Of a DNA stretch of 64,000 bases, positions 1 to 7,973 are shown piece by piece. Within the stretch, counting starts at the first letter, position 1; every line of letters starts with the position of its first letter. Made by a program: the position numbers and the translations under genes. The stretch covers positions 50,517 through 114,516 of the forward strand of contig NZ_MJGV01000057.1 of the NCBI RefSeq assembly GCF_001865015.1, given 5' to 3'. This DNA comes from Curtobacterium sp. MMLR14_010. Lineage in GTDB: Bacteria > Actinomycetota > Actinomycetes > Actinomycetales > Microbacteriaceae. Below the pieces are notes generated by a model. It had not been told where the DNA came from. It searched no databases and worked only from the letters and a program-made list of their open reading frames with translations.

Positions 1-43
1 GCCGAAAACTGCGGCGTCTCGGAGTCGAAGAGGCGTCTCACCA

Positions 44-208
44 AGACACCGGCGTCTCGAAGCGTCCACGCGTCCAGACACCGGCGTCTCGAAACCCTTA
101 CGCGCCAGACACCGGCGTCTCGAGACACCCGCCAACGTCCACGCACCGAGACACCGGCGTCTCCACACCCCCGCCGCAGCCTCCACGCGCCGAGACACCG
201 GCGCCTCG
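44..208. repeat. Array of five short palindrome-like repeats (AGACACCGGCGTCTC)
   Basis: Five copies of a 15-base unit, AGACACCGGCGTCTC (the last reads GCGCCTC), start near 44, 76, 107, 149 and 193. Each is an imperfect palindrome built on GAGAC/GTCTC arms around ACCGG. Spacing is 31 to 44 bases and the intervening bases are GC-rich and unlike each other. The tract lies just downstream of the SDR gene stop at 239 and is cut by the window edge, so more copies may lie to the left. A related core, ACACCGGTGT, recurs at 19241 and 19291. Function unknown; a dispersed REP-like element or multi-site protein-binding tract is possible. Confidence 0.75.
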
Positions 209-238
209 CCCCGCCACACGCACGCAGCGCGCGACGGC

Positions 239-1039
239 TCAGGCCGAGCGCCATTCGTCCGACGTGATGTGCGATCCCCCGTGCGGCCCCATCTGCAGCA
301 TCCCGCCGTCCACGGGCAGGGACACCCCCGTGATGTACGACGACGCGGGCGACGCCAGGAACGCCACGGCGGCCGCGATCTCCCACGCGTTCCCCGGCCG
401 GCCGAGCGGCACCCCGGGGCGGGAGATCGTCTGCGGGTCCTCGTCCTCGGCCCCGGTCATCCGCGTGGCGATCTCACCCGGCGCGACGGCGTTCGACGTG
501 ATCCCGTGCTCGGCGAGCTCGATGGCGATGGTCTTCAGCAGGCCGCCGAGCCCGTGCTTCGCGGCGTCGTACGCGCTCGACCCGTACCGCGGCTGGTGCT
601 CGTGCACGCTCGTGATGCCGATGATCCGGCCGCCCGTACCCTGCGCGACCATCCGACGAGCGGCGGCCTGGATGGTGACGAACGCCCCGTCCAGGTCGGT
701 GGACACCGTGTGGCGCCACTGGTCGAGCGTCATCTCGAGGAACGGCGCGTTGTCGCCGGTGCCGGCATCGGCGACGATCACGTCGACGCCGCCGAGCTGC
801 TCGGCGAGGCGGTCGATCACGGCTCCGGCGCTGTCGAGGTCGCTGACGTCGATCTGCTCGACGAAGGCCCGGCGTCCGGCGGCGCGGACCTCCTCGGCGG
901 TCTCGTTCGCGCGGTCGGGCTCGGACAGGTAGGTGATGCCGACGTCCATCCCCGCTGCGGCGAGCGCGACGGCGGTGGCGCGACCGATCCCGGATTCGGA
1001 ACCGGTGACGATTGCTCTGGTGGGCTGGTAGTCGCTCAT
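239..1039 (-). CDS. SDR family NAD(P)-dependent oxidoreductase
   Basis: 266 residues, the usual size for a classical short-chain dehydrogenase/reductase. The Rossmann glycine motif TGSESGIG is at residues 12-19, the structural ADAG motif at 90-93, and the catalytic set Ser144, Tyr157, Lys161 (YDAAK) is present. The Asn that completes the classical tetrad appears to be Asp115 (TDLDGAF), a visible deviation. A PVDGG segment near the C terminus is typical of the family. The substrate cannot be read from the sequence; sugar or 3-oxoacyl reductase-like roles are both possible. It is a single gene, divergent from the solute-binding lipoprotein gene that starts at 1295, with a 255-base gap between them. 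Confidence 0.88.
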   Translation of the reverse strand: MSDYQPTRAIVTGSESGIGRATAVALAAAGMDVGITYLSEPDRANETAEEVRAAGRRAFVEQIDVSDLDSAGAVIDRLAEQLGGVDVIVADAGTGDNAPFLEMTLDQWRHTVSTDLDGAFVTIQAAARRMVAQGTGGRIIGITSVHEHQPRYGSSAYDAAKHGLGGLLKTIAIELAEHGITSNAVAPGEIATRMTGAEDEDPQTISRPGVPLGRPGNAWEIAAAVAFLASPASSYITGVSLPVDGGMLQMGPHGGSHITSDEWRSA

Positions 1040-1294
1040 GCCTGCGGAACGTACGCCGAGCCTCCAGGGCGCCCTGCCGGACCATCCACCCGACGCAACC
1101 CGGACATCCAGCCTCGGAACCGGACCCCGAACGTCCCCACAGCCTTCGTCACGGCTTCGTAACGAAACACTTTCCGTACCACCCCGTCACACGGGCGAAA
1201 CACTCAGACCCTACTTTTGCTCGCATCCCCACGTGGAGGTGCCGCACTCGACCCGATGCGGCAACGGCCTCTGCGCACAGAAAGGGTTCCACGG

Positions 1295-2623
1295 ATGATC
1301 AGAACCACCCGCGTCACCACGGCGCTGGCACTGGCGGGAGCGGCTGCGGTCCTGCTCGCGGCGTGCTCCACCTCCGGCAGCACCAGCCCGTCCTCGTCGG
1401 CCTCGGCCGCGAAGAAGGACCCGGCCTCGAGCTGCAAGGCGCCGTCGTCGCCCGGCACCGACGCGCTGAAGATCGGCACGATCCTGCCCCTCACCGGATC
1501 GCTCGCCTACCTCAACCCGCCCGCCGAGTCGGGTGTCGGCCTGGCCGTCGACGACATCAACGCCGCCGGTGGGGTGCTCGACAAGGACGTCGCCATCTCC
1601 CCCCAGACCGACTCCGGTGACAGCACCGACATGACCGTGTCGAGCTCCGCGGCGACGAAGCTCGTCAACGCGAAGGTCCCGGTCGCGATCGGCGCCGAGT
1701 CCTCGTCCGTGACGCTCAACGTCATCGACCAGCTCACCAGCAACTGCATCGTCGAGATCTCGCCCGCGAACACCGCGTCCGACCTCTCGGGCTACTCGTC
1801 GTACTACTACCGGACCGCTCCGCCGGACTCGGTGCAGGGTTCGGCGCTCGGCCAGCTCGTCACGGGTGACGGCAACGCCAAGGTCGCGTTCCTCGTCTTC
1901 AACGACACGTACGGCACCGGCCTGCGCAACTCCGTGCAGGCGGCCGTCGAGGCCTCCGGCGGCCAGGTCGTCTACGGCGCCAAGGGCAAGGGCCAGGAGT
2001 TCCCGCCCGGACAGACCACGTTCTCGTCCGAGGTGACGGCCGCGCTCGCGACCAAGCCGGACGCGATCGTCGTGCTGGCGTTCGACGAGACCAAGTCGAT
2101 CATCCCCGAGCTCAAGTCGCAGAACGCCTCGATGTCGAAGATCTACATGTCGGACGGCAACACGGCCGACTACTCGAAGGACTTCGACCCGGGCACGCTC
2201 GAGGGCGCGCAGGGCACCATCCCCGGCGCCTCGCCGAAGGACGACCTGAAGAAGCGTCTCGCCGAGTACTACAAGAAGTCGTCCGGAAAGGAACTCGCCG
2301 ACTACTCGTACGCGGCCGAGTCCTACGACGCCACCACCCTCGCCGCCCTCGCCGCGGTGAAGGGCAAGGGCACCGACTCCGGGACCATCCAGGCCAACAT
2401 GGACAAGGTCTCCGGCGTCGACGGCGGCACCGAGTGCGCCACGTTCAAGGACTGCAAGACGCTCCTCGACGACGGCAAGGACATCCACTACACGGGCCCG
2501 TCCGGCATCGGTCCGTTCGACGCGAACAACGACCCGTCGACTGCCTACATCGGCATCTACAAGTTCGACGGCGACAACAAGCCGGTCTACCAGAGCGCCA
2601 TCCAGGGCGCCGTCAAGAAGTAG
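1295..2623 (+). CDS. ABC transporter substrate-binding lipoprotein, branched-chain amino acid type
   Basis: 442 residues from the ATG at 1295, chosen because an AGAAAGGG ribosome-binding site precedes it and the protein then opens with a clean lipoprotein signal: a hydrophobic stretch followed by LLAAC, giving the lipidated Cys24. After a Ser/Thr/Ala-rich linker comes a type 1 periplasmic-binding fold of the Leu/Ile/Val family, with the characteristic IGTILPLTG opening near residue 57. It should sit on the outer face of the membrane and deliver a small ligand, perhaps an amino acid or amide, to a permease. No permease or ATPase gene is adjacent, so the partner must be encoded elsewhere. The ligand is unknown. 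Confidence 0.88.
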   Translation: MIRTTRVTTALALAGAAAVLLAACSTSGSTSPSSSASAAKKDPASSCKAPSSPGTDALKIGTILPLTGSLAYLNPPAESGVGLAVDDINAAGGVLDKDVAISPQTDSGDSTDMTVSSSAATKLVNAKVPVAIGAESSSVTLNVIDQLTSNCIVEISPANTASDLSGYSSYYYRTAPPDSVQGSALGQLVTGDGNAKVAFLVFNDTYGTGLRNSVQAAVEASGGQVVYGAKGKGQEFPPGQTTFSSEVTAALATKPDAIVVLAFDETKSIIPELKSQNASMSKIYMSDGNTADYSKDFDPGTLEGAQGTIPGASPKDDLKKRLAEYYKKSSGKELADYSYAAESYDATTLAALAAVKGKGTDSGTIQANMDKVSGVDGGTECATFKDCKTLLDDGKDIHYTGPSGIGPFDANNDPSTAYIGIYKFDGDNKPVYQSAIQGAVKK

Positions 2624-2640
2624 CACCGCACCACCACTGA

Positions 2641-2671
2641 ACGGCCCCGGGAGCTCGGCTCCCGGGGCCGT
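2641..2671. terminator. Strong hairpin between convergent genes
   Basis: A perfect 14-base stem (ACGGCCCCGGGAGC with its complement) around a TCG loop lies 18 bases after the lipoprotein gene stop. There is no T-run on either side, but the position between the lipoprotein gene and convergent rarD fits a bidirectional terminator. A weaker hairpin follows at about 2704-2724, next to a copy of GGACGGGAGGC at 2690. Confidence 0.7.
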
Positions 2672-2732
2672 TCCGCGTCCCGGCAGGGCGGACGGGAGGC
2701 TCGGCTGGCGTCCGCCCCGCCAGCTCGGTCCG

Positions 2733-3671
2733 TCAGACGGTCGCGGGGGCAGCGGTGCGGCGCGCAGCGCGGGCGGCGGTGAACGAGTCCACCGTCAGGA
2801 CCACGAGGGCGAGCCAGACGATGCCGAAGCCGACCCACCGCGACGGGGACATCGGCTCGTGCTGCACGACCACGCCGACGAGCAGCTGCATGACCGGCGC
2901 GAGGTACTGCGTCAACCCGAGCGTCGACAGGCTGACCCGGCGGGCCGAGGACGCGAAGAGCAGCAGCGGCACCGCGGTCGCCGGGCCCGTCAACACCGTG
3001 ATGACGAGGTGGAGCCAGCCAGCGCTCGTGAAGGTCACCCCGCCGCCGACGCCCGTCAGCCCGAGGACGACCAGGGCGACGACCGCGATCGGGACCAGCC
3101 AGACGGTCTCCATCGTCAGGCCGCTCAGGGCGTCCACGGTGCCACCGACGCGCTTCTTCACGAGGCCGTACAGACCGAACGAGAACGCCAGCGCGAGGGA
3201 GATCCACGGCATCTGCCCGTAGCCGACCGCGATCACGACGACGGCCACGATGCTGATGCCGACAGCGGTCCACTGTGCCGGGCGCAGGCGTTCGCGGAGC
3301 ACCACGACGCCGAGGGCGATCGTGACCAGCGGGTTGATGAAGTAGCCGAGCGCGGCCTCGACCGTGTGGCCGGTGGTCGTCGCGGCCACGTACACGGTCC
3401 AGTTCACGAGGATGAGGACGGCAGCGATCCCCATCACGCCCATCACGCGGCGCTGGGCCATCAGCGTCCGGGTGCGCAGCCACGTGCGGGTCACGGCGAT
3501 CGCGACGGCGCAGAACCCCAGCCCGAAGACGATCCGCCAGGCGACGATCTCGAACGCGCCCGCCGGGGCCATCGCGGCGAAGAGCAGCGGCATCAGCCCC
3601 CAGAGCCCGTACGCGATGACGGCCTGGACGACACCGACGGTTGCCTCGCTCCGCACCACGCGCTCTGTCAC
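2733..3671 (-). CDS. rarD: RarD-like EamA family transporter
   Basis: 312 residues beginning with a GTG codon at 3671. About ten hydrophobic helices fill the chain in two EamA repeats (roughly residues 10-150 and 155-300). Features typical of RarD are visible: the N-terminal GLWGLMPLLF segment, the early WRI, the PLVTIALGV region, and QYLAPVMQLL in the second half. RarD proteins are inner-membrane drug/metabolite exporters first known from chloramphenicol sensitivity; the physiological substrate is not established. The gene is co-directional with groES upstream, but a hairpin separates the two, so it probably has its own promoter. Confidence 0.85.
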   Translation of the reverse strand: MTERVVRSEATVGVVQAVIAYGLWGLMPLLFAAMAPAGAFEIVAWRIVFGLGFCAVAIAVTRTWLRTRTLMAQRRVMGVMGIAAVLILVNWTVYVAATTTGHTVEAALGYFINPLVTIALGVVVLRERLRPAQWTAVGISIVAVVVIAVGYGQMPWISLALAFSFGLYGLVKKRVGGTVDALSGLTMETVWLVPIAVVALVVLGLTGVGGGVTFTSAGWLHLVITVLTGPATAVPLLLFASSARRVSLSTLGLTQYLAPVMQLLVGVVVQHEPMSPSRWVGFGIVWLALVVLTVDSFTAARAARRTAAPATV

Positions 3672-3751
3672 GGGCCAATGCTACGGACGGCAGGCGACAC
3701 GGCGGACGCTGGACGGGCCTCCAGGGATGGTCGACGGCTGCGCCGAGATGA

Positions 3752-3788
3752 CGAACGCCCCGTCGGCACGGGGCTGACGAGGCGTTCG
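3752..3788 (-). terminator. Probable groES terminator
   Basis: Nested inverted repeats: an inner GCCCCGT/ACGGGGC stem with a CGGC loop (3757-3774), flanked by CGAACG/CGTTCG arms. It starts 16 bases after the groES stop in the direction of transcription. No clear T-run follows. Confidence 0.55.
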
Positions 3789-3803
3789 AGGAGTGGAGCT
3801 GTC

Positions 3804-4100
3804 TCAGTGCTCGATGACCGCGAGGACGTCGCGGGCGGAGAGGACCAGCAGGTCCTCGCCCGAGTACTTGACCTCGGTTCCGCCGTACTTCGAGTAGATG
3901 ACCTTGTCGCCGACGGCGACGTCGAGGGGGACGCGGTTGCCGTTGTCGTCGATGCGACCCGGACCCACGGCCACGACCTCGCCCTCCTGCGGCTTCTCCT
4001 TCGCGGTGTCCGGGATGACGAGACCGGAGGCAGTGGTCTGCTCCGCCTCGACCTGACGGATGACGATGCGATCTTCGAGCGGCTTGATGGTGACGGCCAC
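3804..4100 (-). CDS. groES: Co-chaperonin GroES (Hsp10)
   Basis: 98 residues from the GTG at 4100, chosen because it gives the canonical opening [10 protein letters not shown] and is preceded by an AAGAAGAGG ribosome-binding site; the frame stays open further upstream but without homology. The mobile loop (about residues 18-33, with SGLVIPD) and the roof-loop region are intact, and the length is normal. GroES caps GroEL to form the folding chamber in the cytoplasm. groEL is not beside it, so this is a single-gene unit. Two CIRCE operators and a sigma-A-type promoter lie directly upstream, which points to HrcA repression relieved by heat. Confidence 0.96.
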   Translation of the reverse strand: MAVTIKPLEDRIVIRQVEAEQTTASGLVIPDTAKEKPQEGEVVAVGPGRIDDNGNRVPLDVAVGDKVIYSKYGGTEVKYSGEDLLVLSARDVLAVIEH

Positions 4101-4146
4101 GGTGACCTCTTCTTTCTCGGTACTGACTGGTACAGATGAAAACCGG

Positions 4147-4173
4147 TTGGCACTACGCGCACGAGAGTGCCAG
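4147..4173. promoter_or_regulatory. CIRCE operator 2 (groES)
   Basis: TTGGCACTA, nine bases, GAGTGCCAG: one arm is a perfect CIRCE half-site, the other has a mismatch in its last base. It begins just downstream of the groES -10 box and covers the expected transcription start and early leader. HrcA is the known ligand of CIRCE. Confidence 0.85.
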
Positions 4174-4178
4174 GTCCA

Positions 4179-4207
4179 ACTGTAGGGGGCGGCTGGCACT
4201 CGGTCAA
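4179..4207 (-). promoter_or_regulatory. groES promoter
   Basis: On the minus strand, -35 TTGACC (4202-4207) and -10 TACAGT (4179-4184) are separated by 17 bases. The -35 hexamer lies inside the spacer of CIRCE operator 1, so a bound repressor would block polymerase directly. Confidence 0.75.
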
Positions 4208-4219
4208 TCCGAGTGCCAG
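4193..4219. promoter_or_regulatory. CIRCE operator 1 (groES / methyltransferase intergenic)
   Basis: CTGGCACTC, nine bases, GAGTGCCAG: a perfect 9-9-9 inverted repeat matching the CIRCE consensus except for the two outer bases of each arm. It overlaps the groES -35 box and lies 27 bases before the ATG of the divergent methyltransferase gene, so HrcA might repress both genes. Confidence 0.9.
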
Positions 4220-4246
4220 GTCTCCTGGTGATGACAGGATCGTCTC

Positions 4247-5437
4247 ATGGACGCTGCCGAACTCGCTCAGCTGCTGACCCCGGACGGCATGGCGCTGCTC
4301 GACCGCACCCCGGCGGTCTCCGACGGCGGTGAGATCGTCCGCGTGGTGTCCCGACTGCGCGCCGAGGGACACGACCCTCGACTCGTCGCAGCGGTGCTGA
4401 CACAGGCGAAGCTCCGGCAGAAGGCGCGGGGCAAGTTCGGCGACTTCGCGAGCCGGATGCTCTTCACCGAGGCCGGCCTCGAGCAGGCCACCCGCTTGTC
4501 CGTCGCCGCGCAGCACGCCGGCCGGTTCGCCGCTGCCGGACTGCGGCGGGTCGCAGACCTGGGGTGTGGCATCGGCGGGGACGCGATGGCGATGGCGGCG
4601 CTCGACCTCGACGTCACGGCCGTCGACCGCGACGAGGTCACGGCAGCGGTCGCGACGCACAACCTCGCGCTCTGGCCGGACGCCCGGGTCGAGCTCGGGG
4701 ACGCGGCCGCGTTCGACCTGTCCCGCGTCGACGGCGTGTGGATGGACCCGGCACGGCGCACCACCGGGCACACGAACACCCGTCGGCTGGCGGACCCCGA
4801 CGACTGGTCGCCGTCGCTCGACACCGTGTTCGCCGCCGCGACGACCACCCCGACGGGCGTCAAGCTCGGACCGGGTATCGACCGCGACCTGATCCCGGAC
4901 ACGGCCGAGGCGCAGTGGACGTCCGTCGACCGCGAGGTCGTCGAGCTGGCACTGTGGTTCGGCCCGCTCGCACGACCGGGCATCCGACGCGCGGCGACCG
5001 TCATCGGGGTGCACGGCATCGCGGAGCTGACCGCCGACGGCGACACCGAGGACGTCGACACCGGGCCGCTCGGCGAGTACCTCTACGAGCCCGACGGTGC
5101 CGTCATCCGCGCCCGGTTGATCGGCGACCTCGCGCGGCACCTGGACGGGCGGATGCTCTCCGAGGGGATCGCCTACGTCAGCGCCGACCGTGCCGTGACG
5201 ACACCGTTCGCGCAGGGGTTCCGCGTGCTCGACACGATGCCGCTCGACGTGAAGAAGCTCGCCGCACGCCTGGCCGCCGACGGTGTGGGCACCGTCGAGA
5301 TCAAGAAGCGCGGGGTCGACGTCGACCCGGCCGAGTTCCGGAAGCGCCTGCGACTGCGCGGCGGGACCGGCCGGGTGACGCTCGTGTTGACCCGGCTCGA
5401 GGGTCGCCACACGGCGGTCCTCTGCGAGCGGCTCTGA
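4247..5437 (+). CDS. Class I SAM-dependent methyltransferase with THUMP-like C-terminal region
   Basis: 396 residues. An N-terminal helical region is followed by a Rossmann methyltransferase core: motif I LGCGIGGD at 105-112, the acidic VDRD around 126-129 expected to bind the ribose of SAM, and DPARR at 167-171 in the motif IV position. The C-terminal third (about 300-396) contains lysine- and arginine-rich RNA-binding-like sequence (EIKKRG, FRKRLRLRGG) of the kind annotated as THUMP-like in actinobacteria. An RNA substrate is therefore likely, but the methylated base is unknown. The gene is divergent from groES and shares its CIRCE region; it ends 28 bases before the convergent DUF4190 gene. 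Confidence 0.8.
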   Translation: MDAAELAQLLTPDGMALLDRTPAVSDGGEIVRVVSRLRAEGHDPRLVAAVLTQAKLRQKARGKFGDFASRMLFTEAGLEQATRLSVAAQHAGRFAAAGLRRVADLGCGIGGDAMAMAALDLDVTAVDRDEVTAAVATHNLALWPDARVELGDAAAFDLSRVDGVWMDPARRTTGHTNTRRLADPDDWSPSLDTVFAAATTTPTGVKLGPGIDRDLIPDTAEAQWTSVDREVVELALWFGPLARPGIRRAATVIGVHGIAELTADGDTEDVDTGPLGEYLYEPDGAVIRARLIGDLARHLDGRMLSEGIAYVSADRAVTTPFAQGFRVLDTMPLDVKKLAARLAADGVGTVEIKKRGVDVDPAEFRKRLRLRGGTGRVTLVLTRLEGRHTAVLCERL

Positions 5438-5465
5438 CGGGGCGTCTGCGCCTTCGTCCGCTTTG

Positions 5466-6287
5466 TCAGCTGATGAAGGCGCCGGAGTCGTAGCTGCCGT
5501 AGTCGGTGTACCCACCGCCGGCGTGAGCGCCGAGCAGCACGATGAACACGATCCACAGGATGGTGAAGAGCGCGGCGGCCCAGCCGGTGATGATGCCGGT
5601 GAGCGCGAGACCACGGCCGTTCTCACCGGTCTGCTTGATCTTGCCGAGCGCGATGTGCCCCATGATCGCGCCGGCGACACCCGTGGCGAGGCCCACGAAG
5701 ATGAAGACGAACAGCAGCGAACCGATGCCGAAGACGATCGACAGGATCGCGAGCACGTTCGTCTTCGCCCGCTGCGCGTAGGGCTGGTAGCCGGTGTTCG
5801 CGTAGGCGCCGGGCTGGGCGTACTGCTGCGAGTACGGGTTCGAGGCGGCGTACGGGTTCGACGCTGCGTAGGGGTTCTGCGGGGCGCCGTACTGGGGCTG
5901 CTGGCCGTACTGGCCCTGGTTCTGGCCCTGGCCCTGGCCCTGGCCCTGGCCCTGGTTCTGTCCGTACTGGCCGTACTGCTGCTGCTGGCCCTGGCCCGAC
6001 TGACCCGGCTGCTGCCCGTACTGCTGCGGCTGCTGCTGCTGCTGGCCGTACTGGCCCTGGCCCTGGCCCTGGCCCTGGCCCTGCCCGTACTGCCCGTACT
6101 GCCCCGGCTGCTGGTACGGGTTCGCCTGCGGCTGCCCCGGCTGCTGGTACGGGTTCTGCTGCTGCGGGGTGTCCTGCCCGTACCCGCCCGGCTCAGCCGC
6201 GGATCCCGGTGCTGGTGCCGACGCATCCGGCTGCCGTCCGTCCGGTCGCTGCTCGCCCGGCTTCGGCCACTGGTTCTGATCGGACAC
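5466..6287 (-). CDS. DUF4190 membrane protein with long Gln/Gly/Tyr/Pro-rich N-terminal tail
   Basis: 273 residues in two unlike halves. Residues 1 to about 165 are low-complexity, built from GQ, QQ, NPYQQPGQ and NPYAAS repeats, prion-like in composition and expected to be cytoplasmic and disordered. Residues 170-260 hold two to three hydrophobic helices with GHIALGKIKQTGENGRGLAL between them, the hallmark of the DUF4190 family. Function unknown. The GQ runs are encoded by hexanucleotide repeats that could change length in frame. The gene is co-directional with tsaD upstream but separated from it by 107 bases. Confidence 0.85.
   Translation of the reverse strand: MSDQNQWPKPGEQRPDGRQPDASAPAPGSAAEPGGYGQDTPQQQNPYQQPGQPQANPYQQPGQYGQYGQGQGQGQGQGQYGQQQQQPQQYGQQPGQSGQGQQQQYGQYGQNQGQGQGQGQGQNQGQYGQQPQYGAPQNPYAASNPYAASNPYSQQYAQPGAYANTGYQPYAQRAKTNVLAILSIVFGIGSLLFVFIFVGLATGVAGAIMGHIALGKIKQTGENGRGLALTGIITGWAAALFTILWIVFIVLLGAHAGGGYTDYGSYDSGAFIS
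5923..5955. repeat. In-frame hexanucleotide repeat (GQ codons), tract 1
   Basis: Five or more uninterrupted copies of TGGCCC on the plus strand, coding for alternating Gln-Gly on the minus strand inside the DUF4190 gene. Unit length is a multiple of three, so slippage would alter length without shifting frame. Confidence 0.85.
6051..6085. repeat. In-frame hexanucleotide repeat (GQ codons), tract 2
   Basis: A second run of the CTGGCC hexamer, again in frame, about 100 bases from the first tract and nearer the gene start. Confidence 0.85.
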
Positions 6288-6394
6288 GTTGCACCCCTCC
6301 CGACGACCCGTGCGGCCGTCGCCTGCAAGCCTGCCACAGGCGCCGAGTCGCCGACCCAGCCCTGTTCGGGCGGCACGGTGGCCGTCGCCGGTGC

Positions 6395-7444
6395 TCAGAC
6401 CTGGACGGTCGTCACCGGCAACGTGGAGTCCGCCGCGATGTCGAGGTCGCTCGGCGCGTGCCCCTCGGCGACGAGCCGCGCCCCGACGGCCGCGATCATC
6501 GCGCCGTTGTCGGTGCAGAGGTCGAGCGGGGGGATGCGGAGGGCCACCCCGGCCTCGGCGCAGCGGGCCTCGGCCACCGCGCGCAGGCGGGCGTTCGCCA
6601 CGACACCGCCGCCGAGCAGGAGCCGGTCCACGCCGGTGTCCCGGCAGGCGTTCAGCGCCTTGGTCAGCAGCACGTCGACCACGGCCTCACGGAAGCTGGC
6701 GGCGACGTCGGCGACGGGGACCTCTCGCCCTTCGTCCCGGCAGCGCTCGACCCAACGCGCGACGGCGGTCTTCAGCCCGGAGAACGAGAAGTCGTACCGG
6801 TGCGCGGCCATGTCCTTCGGCAGGGTCAGCCCGCGGGGGAAGCGGATGGCGGTCGGGTCGCCGTCGGCAGCGGCGCGGTCGATCTGCGGGCCGCCCGGGT
6901 ACGGCAGCCCCAGCAGTCGGGCGACCTTGTCGAACGCTTCGCCAGCGGCGTCGTCGATGGTCTCGCCGAGGAGCTCGACGTCGCCGACCAGGTCCCGCAC
7001 GAGCAGCAGCGACGTGTGCCCGCCGGACACCAGCAGCGCCACGGTCGGGAGCTCGATGGCGCTGCCGTCCGCGCGCAGGACGTCTGCCCCGACGTGGCCG
7101 ACCAGGTGGTTCACCCCGTAGAGCGGCTTGCCCGTGGCCACGGCGAGCGCCTTCGCCGCCCCGACCCCGACCATGAGCGCCCCGGCGAGCCCCGGGCCCG
7201 CGGTCACCGCGACGGCGTCGAGCTCGTCGAGGGTGACGCCGGCCTCGGTGAGCGCCTGGGTCAGCGTCGGCGTCATGGCCTCGAGGTGCGCCCGCGCGGC
7301 GACCTCGGGCACGACCCCGCCGTAGCGCGCGTGCTCGTCCATGCTCGACGCGATGACGTTCGCGAGCAGGGTGGTCCCGCGGACGATCCCGATCCCCGTC
7401 TCGTCGCACGAGGTCTCGATGCCGAGCACGAGTGGTTCAGACAT
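6395..7444 (-). CDS. tsaD: tRNA N6-adenosine threonylcarbamoyltransferase TsaD
   Basis: 349 residues, standard bacterial length. It opens with [11 protein letters not shown], the first ATP-binding strand of the ASKHA fold, and carries the metal-binding HLVGH motif (His113, His117). SGGHTSLLL and the late [14 protein letters not shown] segments complete the family signature. TsaD transfers the threonylcarbamoyl group from TC-AMP to A37 of ANN-decoding tRNAs, working with TsaB and TsaE. The start overlaps the end of rimI by 8 bases, so translation is probably coupled. tsaB and rimI are immediately upstream; tsaE is about 3.7 kb away beyond an unrelated block. Confidence 0.96.
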   Translation of the reverse strand: MSEPLVLGIETSCDETGIGIVRGTTLLANVIASSMDEHARYGGVVPEVAARAHLEAMTPTLTQALTEAGVTLDELDAVAVTAGPGLAGALMVGVGAAKALAVATGKPLYGVNHLVGHVGADVLRADGSAIELPTVALLVSGGHTSLLLVRDLVGDVELLGETIDDAAGEAFDKVARLLGLPYPGGPQIDRAAADGDPTAIRFPRGLTLPKDMAAHRYDFSFSGLKTAVARWVERCRDEGREVPVADVAASFREAVVDVLLTKALNACRDTGVDRLLLGGGVVANARLRAVAEARCAEAGVALRIPPLDLCTDNGAMIAAVGARLVAEGHAPSDLDIAADSTLPVTTVQV

Positions 7445-7973
7445 CGAGGGCCTCCTGTCCGATCGGGCCGGGCGCGGACCGTGGCGGTGTCGGAACCGGC
7501 GGCAGCTCGGCCCGCATCACCCACGCGTCGACCCCGTCCGGCTGGTAGTAGCGGGGGCGGACGGCGATCTGCTCGAACCCGAACCCGGTGTACATGGTCT
7601 GGGCGACGGGGTTGTCCGCGCGGACCTCGAGGAAGACCTCGTGCACGCCACGGCGCCGGGCCTCGTCCAATAGCTCGGTGAACAGCGTCCGGCCGATGCC
7701 CTGCCCGCGGTGCTCCGCCGACACCGCGATGGTCTGGACGTCGGCCACCGGGTTGCCCGGCAACGAGGAGAGTCCGGCGTACCCGACGACCGTCGGTGCA
7801 CCGTCCCCGGTGGTCTCGACGACGAGGTAGTACCCGTGCGGGGAGTACAGCTCACCCGACATCTGCGACGCCGACCAGGCGTCGGTGGGGAACGAGGCGT
7901 GCTCGAGCCACATCACGTCGTCGAGGTCCTGCGGGTGGGCGCGCCGCAGGCGCAGCCCTTTTGGCAGCGTCAC
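7437..7973 (-). CDS. rimI: Ribosomal protein alanine N-acetyltransferase RimI
   Basis: 178 residues, GNAT fold. The acetyl-CoA pyrophosphate-binding motif RGQGIG is at 89-94, preceded by the usual VQTIAVS strand and followed by [20 protein letters not shown] in two adjoining pieces, the RimI-type C-terminal half. The family acetylates the N-terminal Ala of ribosomal protein S18 and may act on other proteins. The GTG start at 7973 overlaps the tsaB stop as GTGA, and the 3' end overlaps tsaD by 8 bases. The tsaB-rimI-tsaD order is widespread in actinobacteria. It could acetylate another substrate; the symbol follows context. Confidence 0.9.
   Translation of the reverse strand: MTLPKGLRLRRAHPQDLDDVMWLEHASFPTDAWSASQMSGELYSPHGYYLVVETTGDGAPTVVGYAGLSSLPGNPVADVQTIAVSAEHRGQGIGRTLFTELLDEARRRGVHEVFLEVRADNPVAQTMYTGFGFEQIAVRPRYYQPDGVDAWVMRAELPPVPTPPRSAPGPIGQEALDV

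Noticed and set aside
44-208. CRISPR array
   Set aside because: Repeats are only 15 bases, spacers vary from about 16 to 29 bases and are GC-rich and simple, and no cas gene is in the window.
5463-7121. Plus-strand open frame opposite DUF4190 and tsaD
   Set aside because: Covers the repeat tract and two well-supported genes in antisense; Leu/Ala repeats arise from the hexamer.
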